The notes under the pieces were generated by a model. The model was not told the origin of the DNA. It searched no databases and saw only the letters and a program-made list of their open reading frames with translations. Below are positions 44,552 through 53,411 of a stretch of DNA of 64,000 bases, piece after piece. A program made the translations under genes and the position numbers. Source of the stretch: Nocardia abscessus. GTDB taxonomy: Bacteria > Actinomycetota > Actinomycetes > Mycobacteriales > Mycobacteriaceae. The stretch is from assembly GCF_015477775.1 (NCBI RefSeq), contig NZ_JADLQO010000002.1, forward strand, positions 434,001 to 498,000. Direction: 5' to 3'. Each line of letters starts with the position of its first letter. Within the stretch, counting starts at the first letter, position 1.

Positions 44552-45805
44552 TCATCCGGTGATCTGCCAGTGGGCGGTCAGGTCGGCGAGGATGTCCGGC
44601 AAACGGGCGGCGAGGCGGCCACGGGCCAGCTTGCCCCAGAACGCCTCGCCGAGTACGGCGGCGGCCAGCACGGGGTCGGTCTCCAGATCGATGTGCCGGG
44701 GTACCAGGTCACCGGTGATGTAGTCCCATCGCGTCTCGCGATCGGCCCAGTTGAAGGCGGGCAGTGGCACGCGCAGCGCGAGGCTGCGGCCTCCGACATC
44801 GGCGTTGACCACGGCCGGTGCGAACACGCCAGGGGCGCGGACGCCGGGGACGGCGGGTTTGCCCGCGAGGGTGCTGACGTAGGTGAGAACGCGGCCGATC
44901 GGCGCACGCCCCGCCGAGGTTTCGTCCCACTGGTCGGCGACGACGTGATTCTGCTCCCGGTCGGTCATCCGGATCAGCGCGTCGACGTAACCGTCCCGGG
45001 TGCCCGCGGCGATCGACCGCCAGGCGGCGCGGATGTCGTCGTCGAGCACGCCCGCCGCGTACATCTCCTCGATTCCGCGCATGCCGAGCGCGAGGTAGGC
45101 CTCGTGCATCGGTACCAGATCGGTGAAGATGTGCTTCTGCATGATCATCAGGCGCGTCTGGTACCAGGCTACGTCCGCGGCACTCAGGCGGGAGCCCTCG
45201 GTGGCGAGCAGACGGATGTCCTCCGGCAGCGCACGCACCAGTTCCGGCGGGGTCGCGCGCAGGAGGTCGGCGACCGCGGCGCCGAGCTGATGGATGCCCG
45301 GCACGTCCAAGACGACGCCCACGTCGCTCATGTCGAAGAAGCCGGAGGCGAACGATCCGCCCGCGATCCCGGCCAGCCCGGCCCAGTAGAACTCCGGATG
45401 CTGGGTGGCCAGCCGCAGATAGTTGACGTACACCTGGTTGAACGTGCGTTCGTTCGCACGGGGGCCGCGCCCGGGATCCCAAGCCGCCACATCGATGTCG
45501 GCGTTACGGGTGGCGATGACCAGCCAGTACTGGTGGAGCAACGTCGCGTACCGGCGCGGCGCCACCGAGTCGGCCCGCGCCTGCCGCAATGCCTCCGCGA
45601 GGTCCGCTTCGTCCAGCGGCAGCAGGGGATTGAGCCCACCCGCCCCCGTACCGTCACCGTTGACGGAGGGGAGATCGAGATACGCGGCGTAGGCCGGTTC
45701 CGCGTGGGCGGTGGCCGCCGCGCCCATGCCGAAAACCAGGCAGAAGGACAGGGCGGCCGCGCGGGCGAGCAGGCCGACCGAGCGGCCTGCGGTGAGGAGT
45801 GTCAT
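44552..45805 (-). CDS. Secreted protein of unknown function
   Basis: A 417-residue protein with a Sec signal peptide (RSVGLLARAAALSFCLVFGMGAAATAHAEP, cleavage after about residue 35). The mature part is helical and rich in aromatic residues, containing LLHQYWLVIATRNADIDVAAWDPGRGPRANERTFNQVYVNYLRLA and AWYQTRLMIMQKHIFTDLVPMHEAYL. It resembles uncharacterised exported proteins of nocardiae; no catalytic motif is evident. It is in its own transcription unit between nrdR and the divS-like gene. Confidence 0.75.
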   Translation of the reverse strand: MTLLTAGRSVGLLARAAALSFCLVFGMGAAATAHAEPAYAAYLDLPSVNGDGTGAGGLNPLLPLDEADLAEALRQARADSVAPRRYATLLHQYWLVIATRNADIDVAAWDPGRGPRANERTFNQVYVNYLRLATQHPEFYWAGLAGIAGGSFASGFFDMSDVGVVLDVPGIHQLGAAVADLLRATPPELVRALPEDIRLLATEGSRLSAADVAWYQTRLMIMQKHIFTDLVPMHEAYLALGMRGIEEMYAAGVLDDDIRAAWRSIAAGTRDGYVDALIRMTDREQNHVVADQWDETSAGRAPIGRVLTYVSTLAGKPAVPGVRAPGVFAPAVVNADVGGRSLALRVPLPAFNWADRETRWDYITGDLVPRHIDLETDPVLAAAVLGEAFWGKLARGRLAARLPDILADLTAHWQITG

Positions 45806-45929
45806 GTGCTGAAAGGTCCCGACATCGTTCGGGCTGTGTTGCCCGGATCACGTTTTCAGCACGGTAGCAACACGTTCTAGTTTGTCGATCAATAATTTCG
45901 GCCGCCCGCGATGGCCGATTTCCTTGCCC

Positions 45930-46397
45930 TCAGCGGGGATAGGCGCCCTCAGACGCACCGGAGTCGTGCACCATCGCCGGTACCGACCCACCGGGTCCGC
46001 CGCCCCACTCACCGGCCCGCACATGCGCCAGGGCGATCAGACCCACCACCACGAGGGCGGTGAGCAACGCGGTGACGGCGAGCGCCGCGAAACCGATCCG
46101 AGCCTGCTCGACCCGGCGCATCGGGTGCTCGCCATAGGCGCGCCGGCGCGTGAAAGTTCTTGCGCCACGGTCGTAATCGACCATGCCGCCACCCGGGCGA
46201 GCGCCGAGCGGCCGCCGATCGACCGCGGACCGGCGCGCGGGCGTCAGCGCCCGTGCGCGCGCACCGCCGGGCAACAACCGCCGAGCGGTCTCGTATCCGA
46301 GATCGTCCTCTGCCTGGTCGAGACCGGCGACGCCGCGATCGAGTTCCGCAGCCGTCGCGTCGATGGATGGGGTGCTATCGCTGAGCGCAGTGCGCAT
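45930..46397 (-). CDS. DivS/ChiZ-like small membrane protein divergent from lexA
   Basis: A 155-residue protein with a helical N-terminus ([31 protein letters not shown]), a basic middle and one transmembrane helix near residues 103-125 ([29 protein letters not shown]). There is no LysM domain, unlike M. tuberculosis Rv2719c, which occupies this place; the Corynebacterium cell-division inhibitor DivS is closer in layout. Start at 46397 has an excellent GGAGGT eight bases upstream; the longer frame to 46805 runs into the SOS boxes. It is expected to be DNA-damage induced and to block division. Confidence 0.68.
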   Translation of the reverse strand: MRTALSDSTPSIDATAAELDRGVAGLDQAEDDLGYETARRLLPGGARARALTPARRSAVDRRPLGARPGGGMVDYDRGARTFTRRRAYGEHPMRRVEQARIGFAALAVTALLTALVVVGLIALAHVRAGEWGGGPGGSVPAMVHDSGASEGAYPR

Positions 46398-46423
46398 CGG
46401 ACAAACCTCCGTGTGGGTGCTCC

Positions 46424-46509
46424 GTCGCCATTCGAGCCGGAGTCGCCATTCGAGCCGGACTCCGCTGTGTTCGCTGTGTTCGCTGTGTTCGCCGTGTTCG
46501 CCGTGTTCG
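46424..46509. repeat. Two tandem repeat arrays in the divS-like leader
   Basis: An 18-bp unit gtcgccattcgagccgga is repeated exactly twice (46424-46441, 46442-46459). Next to it a 9-bp unit CYGTGTTCG occurs five times (46465-46509), the last copies containing gttcgaac and running straight into the SOS operator. The arrays lie in the 5' leader of the divS-like gene. Confidence 0.9.
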
Positions 46510-46546
46510 AACACATGTGCAATCCTCATTCGCTCATGTGTTCGAA
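46506..46546. promoter_or_regulatory. Divergent LexA (SOS) operator pair
   Basis: TTCGAACACATG (46506-46517) and CATGTGTTCGAA (46535-46546) form a perfect 12-bp inverted repeat. Each arm completes an SOS box: TCGAAC-N4-GTGCAA at 46507-46522 and TCGCTC-N4-GTTCGA at 46530-46545, one full half-site plus one degenerate half each. They lie between the divS-like gene and lexA, as expected for LexA autoregulation and SOS control. Confidence 0.85.
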
Positions 46547-46674
46547 GAACTGGTGTTCGATTTCTACCACGGTCCGGTGACAAAGTCAGCAGAAACGCCC
46601 GACATGCGTCGAACAGATGTTTGATCGAGCGACGCGACCGGACTAGATTCGAAGAACCGAAGACAGGACAGGTC

Positions 46675-47460
46675 ATGCAGACACAAGCCGGGCACACCAA
46701 CCGCCTGGCACGGCAGGAAAGGGCGGTTGCGGTGAGGCACACGGACGACACGGGCGACGAGACCGACAGCGGCGCCGACACGGCGGGTAGCGGGGCGGAT
46801 CTCACCGTGCGTCAGCGCAAAGTGCTGGAGGTGATCCGCACCTCGGTGAGCGAGCGCGGCTACCCGCCGAGCATCCGGGAGATCGGCGACGCCGTGGGAC
46901 TCACGTCCACCTCGTCGGTCGCCCATCAACTACGCGCGCTGGAGCGCAAGGGCTATCTGCGCCGGGATCCGAATCGGCCGCGCGCAGTGGACGTCCGGGG
47001 TTTGGACGAGGTGGTGCGGTCGGTGACCAGCCTGCCGGTGGCCGCGGTGGACGACGGTGAGGTGACCGTCGACGTCGACCGGCCCGTCCCCACGTTCGTC
47101 CCGGTGCTCGGCCGGATCGCCGCCGGTGGCCCGATTCTGGCCGAACAGGCCGTGGAGGACGTCTTCCCGCTGCCGCGCGAACTGGTCGGCGACGGTTCGC
47201 TGTTCCTGCTGAAGGTCGTCGGCCAGTCCATGATCGACGCGGCGATCTGTGACGGTGACTGGGTGGTCGTGCGGCAGCAGAACGTCGCCGACAACGGCGA
47301 CATCGTCGCGGCGATGATCGATGGCGAGGCCACGGTGAAGACGTTCAAGCGCACGGGCAAGGACGTCTGGCTGATGCCGCACAACCCGGTCTTCGAACCG
47401 ATCCCCGGCAACGACGCGCAGATCCTGGGCAAGGTCGTCACGGTCATCCGCAAGATCTGA
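46675..47460 (+). CDS. lexA: SOS repressor LexA
   Basis: A 261-residue LexA. The N-terminal winged helix-turn-helix contains [36 protein letters not shown]. The self-cleavage Ala-Gly is in [11 protein letters not shown]; the catalytic serine is in VGQSMIDAA and the lysine in [10 protein letters not shown]. The N-terminus before residue 40 is an actinobacterial extension rich in acidic residues. ATG at 46675 with AGGACAGG upstream. Under DNA damage RecA filaments trigger cleavage and derepress the SOS regulon, including the divergent gene. Confidence 0.97.
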   Translation: MQTQAGHTNRLARQERAVAVRHTDDTGDETDSGADTAGSGADLTVRQRKVLEVIRTSVSERGYPPSIREIGDAVGLTSTSSVAHQLRALERKGYLRRDPNRPRAVDVRGLDEVVRSVTSLPVAAVDDGEVTVDVDRPVPTFVPVLGRIAAGGPILAEQAVEDVFPLPRELVGDGSLFLLKVVGQSMIDAAICDGDWVVVRQQNVADNGDIVAAMIDGEATVKTFKRTGKDVWLMPHNPVFEPIPGNDAQILGKVVTVIRKI

Positions 47461-47476
47461 CGCCGCGCCCATAGTT

Positions 47477-47508
47477 CGATGGCCGCGCGGAAACCCGCGC
47501 GGCCATCG
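47477..47508. terminator. Perfect hairpin between lexA and convergent genes
   Basis: cgatggccgcgcgg (47477-47490) pairs perfectly over 14 bp with 47495-47508 around the loop aaac, 17 bp after the lexA stop. It can end both the lexA transcript and the minus-strand operon that follows. Confidence 0.85.
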
Positions 47509-47528
47509 CTCGTCACGGGTTCGGGCGA

Positions 47529-47942
47529 TCAGCTCTCGCCGACGCCGAGTGCGGTCAAGAGCACCAGCACGACGGTCACCACGGCCAGGACGCCGTGGCC
47601 CGCTACGACGGCGACAGGAAAGTGCCCTTCCGGGGGTCCGGCCGTACCCGCGGACCGGGCGCGGTAGGTGGGGATCCAGCGCAGCAGCATCGCGAATCCG
47701 AGCAGCGCGACCGGGATCAGCAATGCGAACGCGACCCACGCCAGCGATTCGGTGTCGACGAAGAGGTACACGATCCAGAGAATCAATCCGGCCACGGCGA
47801 GCGCGAAGTGACCGAAGACGACCGGCGCGGGCAACTGGGTCGAGTTCGGTTGCCGTGCACCGCCCCGCGCGATCCACGTGCCGAGCAGGAAGAAGCCGCC
47901 GCCCGCGGTGAGCAACCAGAAAACCAACGCGGCGATGCCCAT
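47529..47942 (-). CDS. Small membrane protein with four helices
   Basis: A 137-residue integral membrane protein with four hydrophobic segments (IAALVFWLLTAGGGFFLLGT, VVFGHFALAVAGLILWIVYLF, VAFALLIPVALLGFAMLL, VVAGHGVLAVVTVVLVLLTALG). Histidines in VFGHFAL and VAGHGVL recur at similar places in helices 2 and 4 and may bind heme or a metal. It starts 28 bp after the DUF2231 stop, so the two form an operon. Function unknown. Confidence 0.75.
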   Translation of the reverse strand: MGIAALVFWLLTAGGGFFLLGTWIARGGARQPNSTQLPAPVVFGHFALAVAGLILWIVYLFVDTESLAWVAFALLIPVALLGFAMLLRWIPTYRARSAGTAGPPEGHFPVAVVAGHGVLAVVTVVLVLLTALGVGES

Positions 47943-47970
47943 GTGTGCCTCCTGACGGATGAGAAGGGAT

Positions 47971-48480
47971 TCAGTGCGTGAAGCCGCCGGCCTGGGTGGC
48001 TTCGTCGGCGACGCGCACGCCATAGCGATAGGCGAGCTTGCCGCCGAGATACCCGGAGACGGCCAACGCCCCCAGCGCTACCACCGACAGCGCGAGCGGC
48101 CCGGCCGCGACCGGGACCCGCGTATCGGCGCCCTGCCGCCACACGAAGCCGACGGCATAGGCGAGGGTCACCAGCAGGTTGAGGGTCATGTGCAGCAAGC
48201 CGGTGCGGAAGGCAGGGGTGCCGGTCGGAATCGCGAGCAGATCGAGGAATCCGATCGTTGCCGCGACCAAGGCGCCGAGGACGCCGATCGCGATCAGCCA
48301 CACCGATCCCTTGACCAGGAACTCCGGATCGTCGACGAACCGGGACGCGAGGTCGAACACGAGACTGGCGACCCACGCGCCGATCGGGACCGTGACCAGA
48401 ATCGGATGGAACGGATGCCCGTACGGACCGGCCAGCACGGCGCTCACCGGCCGCTTCCCCTGCCGCAGATCTCCGCTCAT
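47971..48480 (-). CDS. DUF2231 membrane protein
   Basis: A 169-residue protein with four transmembrane helices and the DUF2231 motif GPYGHPFHPILVTVPIGAWVASLVFDLASRF near the N-terminus, plus GLLHMTLNLLVTLAYAVGF. The conserved histidines (GHPFHP and LLHM) fall at helix ends, again suggesting heme or metal binding. It sits upstream of the four-helix protein in one operon. Function unknown; often linked to respiration in other actinobacteria. Confidence 0.8.
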   Translation of the reverse strand: MSGDLRQGKRPVSAVLAGPYGHPFHPILVTVPIGAWVASLVFDLASRFVDDPEFLVKGSVWLIAIGVLGALVAATIGFLDLLAIPTGTPAFRTGLLHMTLNLLVTLAYAVGFVWRQGADTRVPVAAGPLALSVVALGALAVSGYLGGKLAYRYGVRVADEATQAGGFTH

Positions 48481-48841
48481 CGCATACCTCCGCCGAGGTC
48501 GATTACATTGTCATCCCGCCGACCACGACCGAGCCGGATTCCGTCCCGGCTTGCCCAGGCCGCTCACTCTCGCATGGACATCGAGCCGGGACCGATAGCC
48601 CGCCACTCCTCGTGCGTGCGGATGGTGGATTTATTACGGTCGAATACGATAAACGCGTACCCGCCGCGCAGGACATCACACCCCGCATCGGTAGATGAAT
48701 ATCGACGTTTGTGGCGATTTTGCGGCCAGTCGAATGGTCGGCGAGTGACGCTCCGTTTCGGTCGCCGGTATGGTGACCGAAACATCACCGGCACGCCTCA
48801 CCGCGGGATCATCAATTCCTTTTTTTCCTACCTGTGGGCGG
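48481..48841. other. AT-richer intergenic stretch with one hairpin
   Basis: About 360 bp without a believable gene. It is less GC-rich than the genes around it. A stem-loop at 48756-48782 (tttcggtcgcc against ggtgaccgaaa, one wobble pair, loop ggtat) lies downstream of the Met-rich ORF and may be its terminator. Promoter elements of the DUF2231 operon should lie at its left end, but I see no clear hexamers. Confidence 0.5.
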
Positions 48842-48931
48842 CTACGGCATCATCGGCATCATCGGCATCGGCATGCCGGGGAACATGCGATTCCACCAGT
48901 CACGTGCCATCCCCATCATCTGGTCCATCAC
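48842..48931 (-). CDS. Methionine-rich 29-residue peptide, new small ORF
   Basis: A 29-codon ORF (GTG at 48931, alternative ATG at 48928) beginning MMDQMMGMARDWW after its first residue and ending in a run alternating Met and Pro (MPMPMMPMMP). Methionine makes up 12 of 29 residues, counting the start. A strong Shine-Dalgarno sequence GGGAGG lies 9 bases upstream and an in-frame stop follows just before. A possible -10 TATCGT with TTGTTC 18 bp upstream lies about 70 bp before the start. The amphipathic DWWNRMF segment and the Met-Pro tail could bind copper or other soft metals or sit in a membrane. It lies on the same strand downstream of the hydrogenase operon. No known family; function unknown. 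Confidence 0.62.
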   Translation of the reverse strand: MMDQMMGMARDWWNRMFPGMPMPMMPMMP

Positions 48932-49321
48932 GGTAGTTCACCTCCCTTCGAGCAGGACTGGAACGCGAATCCGCTCATCGGGCACGAAGGCGAGGGAACG
49001 CTACGATACGCCGTGAGAATCACCGGGAACAATTTTTGGGTGCAATGAATTTTTTCGCCCTGGCAACCATCGGCGAATCCACGCGTCGCTCCTCGAGGTC
49101 GGGCTCGACAGCCATATACATCATACTCCGCACACCGGTTGCCGAAACACGCCGACGATCTCCGGAATTTCGCCGAACCGTCGAGTTCGGAGCAATTCCG
49201 AAGATCGGACCCGTCCGCCCGGACCGGAGCGATCGCTATCGGCGCGCTGACGGTGACGGGCTCGATGGTCTGCCGTCGAAGCTCGCCCGGGCTCGGCGTG
49301 CGCGATCGGCAGCGCAGCTCG
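48932..49321. other. Gap between the hydrogenase operon and the Met-rich ORF
   Basis: About 390 bp, AT-richer than the genes on both sides, with no believable long frame. It holds the hairpin terminator of the hydrogenase operon near its right end and the presumed promoter of the Met-rich peptide near its left end (about 48990-49045). Confidence 0.5.
49157..49206 (-). terminator. Large hairpin ending the hydrogenase operon
   Basis: ccgaac (49173-49178) pairs with gttcgg (49185-49190) around a six-base loop; the outer arms cggaatt/aattccg and gatct/agatc continue the stem with small internal loops. It starts 116 bp downstream of the last operon gene in its direction of transcription. Confidence 0.6.
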
Positions 49322-50065
49322 TCAGGTCGCCGGGCTCCGATGTGCGGCCAGTCGCCGATTGGTGACTTCCAGTTGGCGGACCGTCCCCGCCTCCAGAGCG
49401 TTCGCCTGGGCATCGTCCAGCCGCCCGCACAGCCGCCCCCAATGCACCGCCACCTGCTCCCCCGCCACCACGTCCGGCACCGCCGCATACCCGTCCACCC
49501 GGATCGGCACCGACCGCTCCGTCTGCGTCGACAGCGCGAGACGCTCGCCGTCCCAGTCGAGCCCGCGACAGCGCAGCACGACCTCGCCGCCGGTGCGGTC
49601 GAGCACCGTTCCCCAGGTGATCCGGCAGCTGTCGAGCACGTACAGGGGATGGTCGTTGCCGTGCCGGAGCAATCGGGACCACGGGTAGACGCCGAAGACG
49701 TGGAAGCAGTGGTTGGCCGCGGCCTCCTCGGCCAGCCGGGGGGTCAGGTGCGTCCAATACCCGCCCGCGACCGGGCCGAGCAGGCCGAGCAGCTCCGCGG
49801 TGAACTCCCGCGGGTCCAGGTCCGCGCCGATTCCGCCACCCAGCCAGTAGGACTCGACGAGCCGGTGGTCCAGCGGGTCGGCGAGACCGGTCATCCGCGC
49901 CATCACCTGCAGGTAGGGCCATGCGCCGGTGAACCGGCTCGCCACCGCGCGCACCTGCTCGTCCGAGCCGTCTCGCAGGGCGGCCGAATCGGGCGGCCCG
50001 CAGTAGCCGAGCCGATTGGGGGCGTAGGCGTACCGGGCGAACATCTCCGCTCCGCTGCCCGCCAT
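49322..50065 (-). CDS. DUF6390 protein of the hydrogenase operon
   Basis: A 247-residue protein with the DUF6390 pattern: RYAYAPNRLGYCGPPDSAAL near residue 10, then WLGGGIGADLDPREF and FHVFGVYPWSRLLRHGNDHPLYVLDSCRITWG. DUF6390 genes are found mainly beside group 1h hydrogenase genes, so a role in hydrogenase maturation or use is likely though unproven. It starts inside the nickel-transporter stop codon (TGATG), which shows co-translation, and is the last gene of the operon. Confidence 0.8.
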   Translation of the reverse strand: MAGSGAEMFARYAYAPNRLGYCGPPDSAALRDGSDEQVRAVASRFTGAWPYLQVMARMTGLADPLDHRLVESYWLGGGIGADLDPREFTAELLGLLGPVAGGYWTHLTPRLAEEAAANHCFHVFGVYPWSRLLRHGNDHPLYVLDSCRITWGTVLDRTGGEVVLRCRGLDWDGERLALSTQTERSVPIRVDGYAAVPDVVAGEQVAVHWGRLCGRLDDAQANALEAGTVRQLEVTNRRLAAHRSPAT

Positions 50066-51108
50066 CAGCAAGGCCTTTCGTCGGCGCGCCCTGGAGTCCA
50101 CCGCTGCTCGAGCCGGCCGAATCGCCACACCGCGACGGCCACCGCCCAGGTGAGCACGAACAGCCCGACGATGAGGAAGCCCATCGCACCGAGGTCCAGG
50201 CCGCCGACCCAGGCCAGTGGGCCATGGGCGATGCCGAACTCGTCGGCGAGCAGCGCGATCATCTCTTGTGCGCCGATCAACAGGGCCACGGCGACCGACA
50301 GAGCCGTGACGACGATGTTGTAGTAGACGGTGCGCAGCGGCCCGGCGAACGCCCACCCGTAGGCGTAGTTCATGAACGCTCCGTCCAGTGCGTCGAACAG
50401 GGTCATACCGGCCGAGAACAGCACGGGCAGCACCAGAATCGCGTACCACGGCAGGTCGGTCGCCGCCGCGCCGCCCGCGATGACCAGCAGGCTCACCTCG
50501 GTGACGGTGTCGAAGCCGAGGCCGAACAGCAGCCCGACCGGATACATCTGCCACGGTGCGCGCACGGCCCGGGTCAGCGGTCCGATCACGCGTTGCAAGG
50601 CGCCGCGGTCGTTCAACTTCTGCCGCAGCGCGGCTTCGTCGTAGGTCCCGCGGCGCATCCCGCGGAAGACCCGCCAGATCCCGATCAGCGAGGCCAGGTT
50701 CAACAGGCCGATCGCGAGCAGGAAGGTGCCCGAGATTCCGGTGCCGAACACGCCGGTCCACCGTTGCAGCCCGGAGTTCTCGTCGCGCAGGTTGCCCGCG
50801 AGCGCCTTGACACCGAACGCCAGCAGCGCGACGAGGACGAAGACGATGGTGGAGTGCCCGAGGGAGAACCAGAACCCGACCGACAGCGGCTTACGTCCGT
50901 CCGCGACCAGCTTGCGGGTGGTGTTGTCGATCGCGGCGATGTGATCGGCGTCGAACGCGTGCCGCATCCCGAGGGTGTAGGCCGTGACCCCGAGACCGAC
51001 GCCGAACACCGCCCCGTCCACCACGTACCCGCCGGGGACCACGAGCAACAGCAGCGCCGACCAGCCGAGGACGTGCAGCGCGACGACGACCGACGCCATC
51101 CCCGCCAC
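50065..51108 (-). CDS. Nickel/cobalt transporter (NiCoT, HoxN/NixA family)
   Basis: A permease of about 347 residues with eight predicted helices. The NiCoT signature in helix II is present (RHAFDADHIAAIDN), together with LGFDTVTEVSLL and LFSAGMTLFDALDGAFMNYAYGWAF, which carry the other metal-binding parts. It brings Ni2+ into the cell for the hydrogenase active site. The start is unclear: homology suggests about 25 residues upstream of 51108 (ARLDGRQRRGVAGM), but no ATG, GTG or TTG exists there in frame, so a GTG at 51108 or ATG at 51099 is given. An AUC near 51183 follows an AGGTGG and could be used. Confidence 0.82.
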   Translation of the reverse strand: MAGMASVVVALHVLGWSALLLLVVPGGYVVDGAVFGVGLGVTAYTLGMRHAFDADHIAAIDNTTRKLVADGRKPLSVGFWFSLGHSTIVFVLVALLAFGVKALAGNLRDENSGLQRWTGVFGTGISGTFLLAIGLLNLASLIGIWRVFRGMRRGTYDEAALRQKLNDRGALQRVIGPLTRAVRAPWQMYPVGLLFGLGFDTVTEVSLLVIAGGAAATDLPWYAILVLPVLFSAGMTLFDALDGAFMNYAYGWAFAGPLRTVYYNIVVTALSVAVALLIGAQEMIALLADEFGIAHGPLAWVGGLDLGAMGFLIVGLFVLTWAVAVAVWRFGRLEQRWTPGRADERPC

Positions 51109-51229
51109 GCCGCGCCGCTGCCGCCCGTCCAGCCGGGCCAGCGGGCCGCGCGGCGCCGCGGGAGTATCGGCGATCCGAACGATGACGCACCACCTCGCCT
51201 TCTCGCTGCGGACCGGTTCGGGTCCGCCG

Positions 51230-52306
51230 TCAGCAGATTCGCGGCAGCTGCTCGCCCGCGGGCAGATCCACCACGCGCGTGCCGCCGAGCGCCGTGCGGG
51301 CCACCACCATCCCGGGATGCTCGGCGACGCACCGGCCGATCGCCGCGGCCTGCGCGCCCAGCGGATGTTCCCGCATCGCCGCGAGCACGCGGTCGGCGTC
51401 CTCGGGCGGGACGAACGCCAGCAGCTTGCCCTCGTTGGCCACGTACATCGGGTCCAGGCCGAGCAGTCCGCACGCGTCGCGCACGCCGTCGGGCACCGGG
51501 AGCTGCCGCTCGTCCAGCGCCACCCCGACGTTCGCGGTGCGGGCGATCTCGTTGAGCGAGGCCGCGACCCCGCCGCGGGTGGGATCGCGCAGCACGTGCA
51601 CGTCGGCGCCGGTCGCGAGCATCGCCGCGACCAGACCGTGCAGCGGCGCGGTGTCGCTGAGCACGGTGGTGCCGAACTCCAGGCCCTCGCGGCAGCTGAG
51701 CACCGCGACACCGTGCACACCGATGTCGCCGCTGACCAGCACGACGTCACCCGGCGTGGCGCGCTGCGGCCGGATGTCGACGCCTGGGCCGACCACACCG
51801 ATCCCTGCGGTGTTGATATAGATCCCGTCACCGTGCCCGGCGTCGACGACCTTCGTGTCGCCGGTGACCAGCTGGACCTCCGCCGCGAGTGCGGCGGTGC
51901 CGACCGCCTGCGCGATCCGCGCGATGTCGGCCAGCGCGGTGCCCTCCTCCAGGATGAACGCGGTGGACAGCACCATCGGCCGCGCACCGGACATGGCCAG
52001 GTCGTTCACCGTGCCGTTGACCGCGAGTTCGCCGATCGTGCCTCCGGGGAACACGATCGGCTTGACCACGAACGAATCGGTGGAGAACGCCAATCGCGCA
52101 CCGTCGAGCGTGACGACCGCGGAGTCGGTCAGATCCCCGGTGGCGGCCGAGCCGAACGCGGGCAGGAACAGATGCTCGATCAGCTCGCCGGACATCGCGC
52201 CGCCGCCGCCGTGACCCATCACGATGTTCGGCGAATCCCGCAGCGGCATCGGACAGACCCAGCCCTCCATGTCGATCGTCGCGGGGGAGGCGCCTTCCTC
52301 ACGCAT
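51230..52306 (-). CDS. hypE: Hydrogenase maturation protein HypE
   Basis: A 358-residue HypE. The nucleotide-binding part has [19 protein letters not shown] and [20 protein letters not shown]; the C-terminus ends PRIC, whose final cysteine receives the carbamoyl group from HypF and is dehydrated to the cyanide ligand of the active-site iron. It overlaps hypD by 8 bp. It works with HypF and HypC/HypD in building Fe(CN)2CO. Confidence 0.95.
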   Translation of the reverse strand: MREEGASPATIDMEGWVCPMPLRDSPNIVMGHGGGGAMSGELIEHLFLPAFGSAATGDLTDSAVVTLDGARLAFSTDSFVVKPIVFPGGTIGELAVNGTVNDLAMSGARPMVLSTAFILEEGTALADIARIAQAVGTAALAAEVQLVTGDTKVVDAGHGDGIYINTAGIGVVGPGVDIRPQRATPGDVVLVSGDIGVHGVAVLSCREGLEFGTTVLSDTAPLHGLVAAMLATGADVHVLRDPTRGGVAASLNEIARTANVGVALDERQLPVPDGVRDACGLLGLDPMYVANEGKLLAFVPPEDADRVLAAMREHPLGAQAAAIGRCVAEHPGMVVARTALGGTRVVDLPAGEQLPRIC

Positions 52307-53411
52307 GTGCCACCTCCGCGGGCAGATCGAGACGCCGGTACAGGTAATAGGCGGCGCACGCGCCCTCGGAGGACACCATGGTGGCGCCCAACGGATTACG
52401 CGGCGTGCACTGCTTGCCGAAGGCGGCGCACTCGTTCGGTTTGATCAAACCCTGCAGCACCTCGCCGGAGCGGCAGATCGTCGACTCGGCGGTGTGCATG
52501 TCGCCCACGGCGAAACGGTGTTCTGCGTCGAACTCGCGATAGCGATCCGACAGCCGCCAGCCGCTGCGCGGGATCACGCCGATGCCGCGCCAGCCCCGGT
52601 CGGTGACCTCGAACACGTCCTGCAGCATGGCTTTGGCCGCGGGGTTTCCCGCCGCGGACACCGCGCGCGGATACGCGTTCTCCAGTTCGTGCCTGCCCGC
52701 CTCCAGCTGCAGCACGGTGCGCCGGATGCCCTCCAGGATGTCCAGCGGCTCGAATCCGGTGACCACCATCGGGACCCGGTATCGCTCGGCCAGCGGCGGG
52801 TACTCGTCGGTGCCCATCACGGTGCAGACGTGCCCGGCCGCGAGGAACCCCTGCACCCGGCAGGTCGGCGACTCCATGATCGCGGCGATGGCCGGCGGGA
52901 CCAGCACATGCGACACCAGCAGCGAGAAGTTCCGGATGCCGAGCCGCTGGGCCTGGTACACCGTCATGGCATTGGCCGGTGCGGTGGTCTCGAAACCGAT
53001 GCCGAAGAACACCACTTCGCGATCGGGGTTCTCCTTGGCGAGGTCGAGCGCGTCCAGCGGGGAGTACACGACCCGCACGTCACCGCCCTCGCTCTTGACC
53101 CGGAACAGGTCCTTCGAGCTGCCGGGCACACGCAGCATGTCGCCGAAGGAGCAGAAGATCACGCCCGGCTGCGCGGCGATCTCCAGCGCCTTGTCGATCA
53201 CGTCGAGCGGGGTGACGCAGACCGGGCAGCCGGGGCCGTGGATCATCTCGATCTGATCGGGCAGCAGCTGGTCGATGCCGTGGCGGATGATCGAATGGGT
53301 CTGGCCGCCGCAGACTTCCATGATCGCCCAGCGCCGGCTGGTCGCGGCGCGGATCCGATCGAGCAGGTGCTGGGCCAGCTCGGGGTTGCTGAATTCGTCC
53401 AGGTACTTCAT
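52299..53411 (-). CDS. hypD: Hydrogenase maturation protein HypD
   Basis: A 370-residue HypD with the iron-binding cysteine in [12 protein letters not shown] and the catalytic [10 protein letters not shown], plus the Fe4S4 cluster cysteines at the C-terminal end ([42 protein letters not shown]). It carries the Fe(CN)2CO unit with HypC. ATGA overlap with the upstream hypC shows translational coupling. Confidence 0.96.
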   Translation of the reverse strand: MKYLDEFSNPELAQHLLDRIRAATSRRWAIMEVCGGQTHSIIRHGIDQLLPDQIEMIHGPGCPVCVTPLDVIDKALEIAAQPGVIFCSFGDMLRVPGSSKDLFRVKSEGGDVRVVYSPLDALDLAKENPDREVVFFGIGFETTAPANAMTVYQAQRLGIRNFSLLVSHVLVPPAIAAIMESPTCRVQGFLAAGHVCTVMGTDEYPPLAERYRVPMVVTGFEPLDILEGIRRTVLQLEAGRHELENAYPRAVSAAGNPAAKAMLQDVFEVTDRGWRGIGVIPRSGWRLSDRYREFDAEHRFAVGDMHTAESTICRSGEVLQGLIKPNECAAFGKQCTPRNPLGATMVSSEGACAAYYLYRRLDLPAEVAHA

